Assembly: GCA_003054665.1 (NCBI GenBank)
Contig: QAYY01000001.1
Span: 1,043,501 to 1,107,500, forward strand
Length of the DNA: 64,000 nucleotides
Direction of reading: 5' to 3'
Source of the DNA: Opitutaceae bacterium EW11
GTDB lineage: Bacteria; Verrucomicrobiota; Verrucomicrobiia; Opitutales; Opitutaceae
Position 1 is the stretch's first letter, and each line of letters starts with the position of its first letter. This document shows positions 60,268 to 64,000 of this stretch, piece after piece. Under the pieces are notes generated by a model that was not told the origin of the DNA, did no database searches, and was given only the letters and a program-made list of their open reading frames with translations. Both the position numbers and the translations under genes were made by a program.

Positions 60268-61707
60268 ATGTCCGGTCTTTTCGGCGCGCTCACCAACAAC
60301 GTCAAAGCCCTCACCGCGCACTCGCGCTCCATCGAGACCGCGGGCCGAAACCTGGCCAACGTGAACAACGCCAACTATGCGCGCCAGCGCGTGGTGTACG
60401 GCGACAGCGGCACGGTCCAGACCGACCTCGGCGCGATGTCGATGGGCCTCGAAGCGAAGTCCATCGAACAGCTCCGCGACTATCTCCTCGACCGCCAGGT
60501 CGTACGCGAGGTGTCGATCAAGTCGTCCTACGAGGCCGAGCAGGCCGCGCTGCAGAAGGCGCAGGCCGGTCTCGGCCAGTCGATCGACCGCACGGGCGAA
60601 ACCCAGACCAGCGGCTTCTCCGGCAACGGCGCGGGCGTGGCCGAATCCATCGCGGAATTCTTCAACGCTTTCCAGAGCCTCGCCGCGCGCCCGACCGATC
60701 CCGGCGAGCGCGAAACGCTCCTGCAGAAGGCCGGCATCCTCGCCGACCGCATGCAGATCACGGATACACGCCTGAACCAGCTGCAGTCCGACCTGACCGC
60801 GCAGGTGCAGAGCGATGTCGACGACGTCAATCGCATGCTCGGCCAGATCGCCAATCTCAACAACGAGATCGGCCGCTTCGAGATCGCGAAGCCCGGCAGC
60901 GCGGTCGACCTCCGCGACCAGCGCCAAGGCCTGCTCGAGGATCTGGCGAAGAAGATCAATTTCGAGTCGGAGGTCGACACCTCCGCCACCACCAACGGGC
61001 AGATCAAGCTGTTCGTCAAAGACGGCTCGGGCAACAAGGTCTACCTCGTCGACAATTCCACCGTCACCAACACGATCGCCCTGAGCGGCTCCTCGATCAC
61101 CGCGGGAGCGTCGGCGACTCCGGTCGTGATCAGCGGCGGCTCGATCAACGGCGCGCTGACCGCCCGCGACGGCACGGTCCAGAGCATGATCAACTCGCTG
61201 GACAGCATCGCCCACCAGCTCGTGGTCTCGGTCAACGCCGCGTACAATCCGCCCCCCAGCGCGGCCGCGGGAAATTTCTTCGATCCCGCCCACATCACCG
61301 CGGGCGACATCTCGGTCGTCTCCGGCCTTCAGGCCGCCGACATCAAGGCGACCATCACCGGCGCCGCGGGCGACAACGACATCGCGCAGGCGGTGGCCGA
61401 CCTTTCGACGAAAACATTCTCCACCAGCGGCGTGCCCGCCGACTTCATCGACGGCACGTTCGCCGGTTCGTATTCGACCGCGGTGACCAACCTCGGCCAG
61501 TCCCTCTCCAGCACCAACCTGCGGGTGGAGGACCAGTCGAACATCGAGCAGCTTGTCCGCAAGCAGCGCGACGCGGTGAGCGGCGTCTCCATGGACGAGG
61601 AGCTCGCCGACATGATGAAGTACCAACGCGCGTTCCAGGCCTCCTCGCGGGTGATTTCCACGATCAACGAGCTGCTGGACAACGTCGTCAACCTAGGCCG
61701 CGCGTAA
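60268..61707 (+). CDS. flgK: Hook-filament junction protein FlgK (HAP1)
   Basis: 479 residues from the ATG at 60268. N-terminus FGALTNNVKALTAHSRSIETAGRNLANVNNANYARQRV; QIANLNNEIGRFE and VDLRDQRQGLLEDLAKKINFE in the middle; C-terminus VSMDEELADMMKYQRAFQASSRVISTINELLDNVVNL, the coiled-coil end found in axial proteins. First junction protein on the hook. Confidence 0.96.
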   Translation: MSGLFGALTNNVKALTAHSRSIETAGRNLANVNNANYARQRVVYGDSGTVQTDLGAMSMGLEAKSIEQLRDYLLDRQVVREVSIKSSYEAEQAALQKAQAGLGQSIDRTGETQTSGFSGNGAGVAESIAEFFNAFQSLAARPTDPGERETLLQKAGILADRMQITDTRLNQLQSDLTAQVQSDVDDVNRMLGQIANLNNEIGRFEIAKPGSAVDLRDQRQGLLEDLAKKINFESEVDTSATTNGQIKLFVKDGSGNKVYLVDNSTVTNTIALSGSSITAGASATPVVISGGSINGALTARDGTVQSMINSLDSIAHQLVVSVNAAYNPPPSAAAGNFFDPAHITAGDISVVSGLQAADIKATITGAAGDNDIAQAVADLSTKTFSTSGVPADFIDGTFAGSYSTAVTNLGQSLSSTNLRVEDQSNIEQLVRKQRDAVSGVSMDEELADMMKYQRAFQASSRVISTINELLDNVVNLGRA

Positions 61708-61771
61708 AACCCCGCCGGATACGCGACATCCGCCGCATCTTCCCTTTCGGTAAGCCCAGCCCCCTTTCGCC

Positions 61772-62668
61772 ATGCGCATCGCCACCAACTCCGCTTCCGA
61801 GTCCGTGCTCGTGCAGATCCAGAAACTGGCCGAGCGCCAGTCCCGTCTGCAAACCCAGGTCGCGACCGGCCAGCGCATCTTTCAGCCGGAGGACGATCCC
61901 TCCGCTGTCGGCCGGCTCCTCGGCCTCGACGTCGAGCGCCGCCGCATCGCGCAGTACTCGAACAACGCGAGCCGCGCGCTCGAGGTTTCCCAGGCGTCGT
62001 ATTCAGGTCTCCAGGACGTGAAGAAGATCTCGGACCGCGCGGGCGAACTCGCCACCCTCGGCGCCGGCACCGCCAGCCCCGACGCCTACAAGGCCTACGC
62101 GAAGGAAGTGAACCAGCTGATCGAACAGGCCGTGCAGCTGGGGAACACCAAATTCCGCAACGACTATCTTTTCGCCGGGACCGCCGTCACCACGAAGCCG
62201 TTTGCCGAGACCCGCAACGTCGCGGGCGACATCACCTCGGTCGCCTACGCCGGCAACGCCAACCAGGCGGAGATCCAGCTTTCCGAAAGCTCCAGCATCG
62301 CTCCCGGGACCAACAACGCGACCAACACCGGCCTCCGCGACTTCATCAACAATCTCGTCACCCTCCGCGACGCTCTGAACTCCGGGTCCGGAGCCGCGGT
62401 CTCCGCCGCCCAGCCTTCGCTCGAGACGTCGGAAAACATGCTGGTGAACTCGCTCAGCGAACACGGCGCGATCGAACTCCGCATCGAGGTGAACCAGAAG
62501 CAGCAGCAAACCCGCGCCGACGACATCGAGAAACTCGTCTCCAGCGAGGCCGACGCCGATCTCTCCACCACGGTGGTGAAACTGAACCAGACGTCGCTCG
62601 CCTACGAGGCGGCCCTGTCGTCGGCGAGCAAGATCCTCAACATGTCGCTGCTCGACTATCTGAAATAG
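61772..62668 (+). CDS. flgL: Hook-filament junction protein FlgL (HAP3)
   Basis: 298 residues. Flagellin-like ends: MRIATNSASESVLVQIQKLAERQSRLQTQVATGQRIFQPEDDPSAVGRLL at the N-terminus, and LNQTSLAYEAALSSASKILNMSLLDYL at the C-terminus. Second junction protein; 64 bp after flgK. Confidence 0.96.
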   Translation: MRIATNSASESVLVQIQKLAERQSRLQTQVATGQRIFQPEDDPSAVGRLLGLDVERRRIAQYSNNASRALEVSQASYSGLQDVKKISDRAGELATLGAGTASPDAYKAYAKEVNQLIEQAVQLGNTKFRNDYLFAGTAVTTKPFAETRNVAGDITSVAYAGNANQAEIQLSESSSIAPGTNNATNTGLRDFINNLVTLRDALNSGSGAAVSAAQPSLETSENMLVNSLSEHGAIELRIEVNQKQQQTRADDIEKLVSSEADADLSTTVVKLNQTSLAYEAALSSASKILNMSLLDYLK

Positions 62669-62713
62669 CCGATTGCCCTTCCCTCTCCGACGCTCACGCT
62701 TCCCACGCCCTTC

Positions 62714-63163
62714 ATGAAAGTCAGCCCAGACCCCTACAAGACCGACCTAGCCAACGGTGCCCCGGGGACCATCCGCTTGCCCGAGGGGCTTGTCGGCTTT
62801 CCAGAACATCAGTCGTTCGACCTCACCCTCGTGCCGGATCAGGCGCCTTTCATGTGGATGCACCTCCACGGCCCCGACCCGCTGCATTTCGTCGTCCTGG
62901 AGCCCAACGGCATCATCCCCGACTACGAGCTGGAGCTTTTCGACGAAGACGCCGAGTTTCTCGGCATCAAGGATGCGGCCGACGCCGCCGTGCTCAATAT
63001 CGTGACGATCCGCCGCAACCAACCCGCCGCCGCGACCGTGAACCTCGCCGGCCCGATCATCATCAATCGGCGCACCGGGAACGCGAAGCAGTGCGTGCTG
63101 GCCAACTACGCCCGATACAGCGCGCATCATCCCTTGGTGGACTCCGCGACCGCGGGCCGCTAA
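62714..63163 (+). CDS. fliW: Flagellar assembly factor FliW
   Basis: 149 residues. IRLPEGLVGFPEHQSFDLTLV near the N-terminus, LHFVVLEPNGIIPDYELEL and TVNLAGPIIINRRTGNAKQCVL are FliW signatures. FliW binds newly made flagellin, or else CsrA, releasing or blocking flagellin translation. Directly followed by csrA and flagellin, which completes the regulatory unit. Confidence 0.96.
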   Translation: MKVSPDPYKTDLANGAPGTIRLPEGLVGFPEHQSFDLTLVPDQAPFMWMHLHGPDPLHFVVLEPNGIIPDYELELFDEDAEFLGIKDAADAAVLNIVTIRRNQPAAATVNLAGPIIINRRTGNAKQCVLANYARYSAHHPLVDSATAGR

Positions 63164-63175
63164 CTCACAACCGTC

Positions 63176-63451
63176 ATGCTGGTTCTTACGCGCAGAGTTA
63201 ACGAATCGATCGTCATCGGCGGGAATATTGAGATCAAAATCACCCGCATCGACGGCGATATCGTGAAGATCGGGGTCGACGCCCCGCGTGAGATTCCCGT
63301 GTTTCGCAAAGAGGTCCTGACGGAAATCGCCGCCACGAACCAAGCCGCCGCCATGAAACCCGCGGCCGGACTCCCCGGACTCGCGCTGCCCAAGATCGGG
63401 CGTCCTCCCGCGAAACCCGCCGCGCCCCCTCCGACCGCCGGCACGCCATGA
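63176..63451 (+). CDS. csrA: Carbon storage regulator CsrA, with extended tail
   Basis: 91 residues, longer than the usual 61-75. The RNA-binding core is normal: [23 protein letters not shown], then [23 protein letters not shown]. The 40-residue extension is Ala/Pro/Gly-rich ([20 protein letters not shown]). It represses translation by binding GGA hairpins and is antagonised by FliW. Its stop overlaps the flagellin start as ATGA, so flagellin translation may be coupled to csrA. Confidence 0.95.
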   Translation: MLVLTRRVNESIVIGGNIEIKITRIDGDIVKIGVDAPREIPVFRKEVLTEIAATNQAAAMKPAAGLPGLALPKIGRPPAKPAAPPPTAGTP

Positions 63452-64000
63452 GCGCCTCCGTCAATTCACAGACTTTCGAGAACGCCCAGTTCCTCGGCCG
63501 CGTCCAGGATCTGCTCACGCGTTCCCTCAGCCGGCTCAGCTCCGGCGAACGAATCGTCTCGCCGGCCGACGACTCGCAGGGAGTGGGACTGATCGAGAAG
63601 CTCGGCGCGCAGGACAAGCGCGTGCAGGCCGCCTCGACCAACGTCCAGAACGCCGCGTCCTATCTCCAGTCCGTCGACGGATTCATCGCCGCGATGAATA
63701 AGATGGTCACCCGCATGTCGGAGCTTTCCGTCATGGCGTCCGACGGCATGAAAAACTCGGGCGACATCGCGCTCTACCGCGAGGAGTTTCGCCAGATCCA
63801 GCAGCAGCTCCGCTCCACCATCGGCGGAACGACGGCCGAAATCGGCGGCACCGCCGACATCACGAAGCCGCTCGGAACGTTCAACGGCATCGTCCTCTTC
63901 GGAGCCAACCCGGCGGGCCTTCCGATCGCCAGCGGCGCGTCCGGCGAAACGATCGTCATCCCTCAGAACAATCTTCGGGACGGCGCGATGCTGGACGTCA
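63448..64000 (+). CDS. Flagellin, 5' part (runs off the window)
   Basis: The first 184 codons are visible. N-terminal flagellin domain: [29 protein letters not shown], then [36 protein letters not shown] and [19 protein letters not shown]. This is the D0/D1 coiled-coil region; the variable part and C-terminus lie beyond the window. A true flagellin or a flagellin-like protein cannot be told apart from this portion alone. No SD or GGA-containing leader is visible because the start overlaps csrA. Confidence 0.9.
   Translation, partial: MSASVNSQTFENAQFLGRVQDLLTRSLSRLSSGERIVSPADDSQGVGLIEKLGAQDKRVQAASTNVQNAASYLQSVDGFIAAMNKMVTRMSELSVMASDGMKNSGDIALYREEFRQIQQQLRSTIGGTTAEIGGTADITKPLGTFNGIVLFGANPAGLPIASGASGETIVIPQNNLRDGAMLDV

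Overview
The window is a stretch of a GC-rich, Gram-negative chromosome built around a near-complete flagellar gene set. The flagellar gene order, the Opitutaceae-like proteins of unknown function, the SWIB-domain protein, the TorF-family porin and the rplM-rpsI-argC neighbourhood suggest a motile verrucomicrobium of the Opitutaceae type. This is an inference from protein character; there is no rRNA gene here to confirm it. No tRNA, rRNA, CRISPR array, insertion sequence or prophage was recognised.

Layout. 168-3184: an Hsp15-like RNA-binding protein, a DUF3016 lipid/secreted-type protein and a secreted family PL11 rhamnogalacturonan lyase. 3373-26437, all on the minus strand: the main flagellar block. 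Read in its own direction it is flgB-flgC-fliE-fliF-fliG-fliH-fliI-fliJ-(MotE-like)-fliK-flgD-flgE-fliL-fliM-fliN-fliO-fliP-fliQ-fliR, then flhB-flhA-flhF-(small membrane protein), fliA, and motA-motB with a small CxC protein. 26767-32729: cheR, cheB, a pseudokinase-like protein, a REC/degenerate HD-GYP protein and, convergent, cheD. 33114-40748: arginine biosynthesis (argG, argF, argD, argB, argJ, argC). 40966-41804: rpsI and rplM. 42114-50107: porin, DUF423 protein, CCA-adding enzyme type nucleotidyltransferase, transaldolase, EamA transporter, a secreted coiled-coil-type protein, a hybrid histidine kinase and a SWIB protein. 50197-54014: a heterodimeric ABC exporter. 54210-54809: a secreted unknown. 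55133-64000, plus strand: the second flagellar block flgF-flgG-flgA-flgH-flgI-flgJ-flgN-flgK-flgL-fliW-csrA-flagellin, the last gene running off the end.

How it works together. The two flagellar blocks supply rod, hook, rings, export gate, C-ring, stator, hook-filament junction and the FliW-CsrA switch for flagellin. I found sigma-54 type promoters (GG-N10-GC) at the heads of four flagellar units (flgB, flhB, fliA, flgF). A shared 13-bp palindromic motif, GGCAAA-N-TTTGCC-like, lies 122-123 bp upstream of the -12 element at three of them and closer in at the fourth. This looks like a sigma-54/enhancer regulon. The motA promoter region instead resembles sigma-28. Predicted leaders for three of the four sigma-54 units are only 3-7 nt, and Shine-Dalgarno motifs are missing in front of nearly every gene in the window, so initiation looks SD-independent.

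Other unusual points: three families of short, imperfect inverted-repeat elements sit at gene borders, and two have been read into protein (the FlgI signal peptide and the FlhB tail). FlhF has lost its P-loop lysine, and no flhG follows it. Two adjacent signalling proteins lack catalytic residues. The ABC exporter has one degenerate ATP site.
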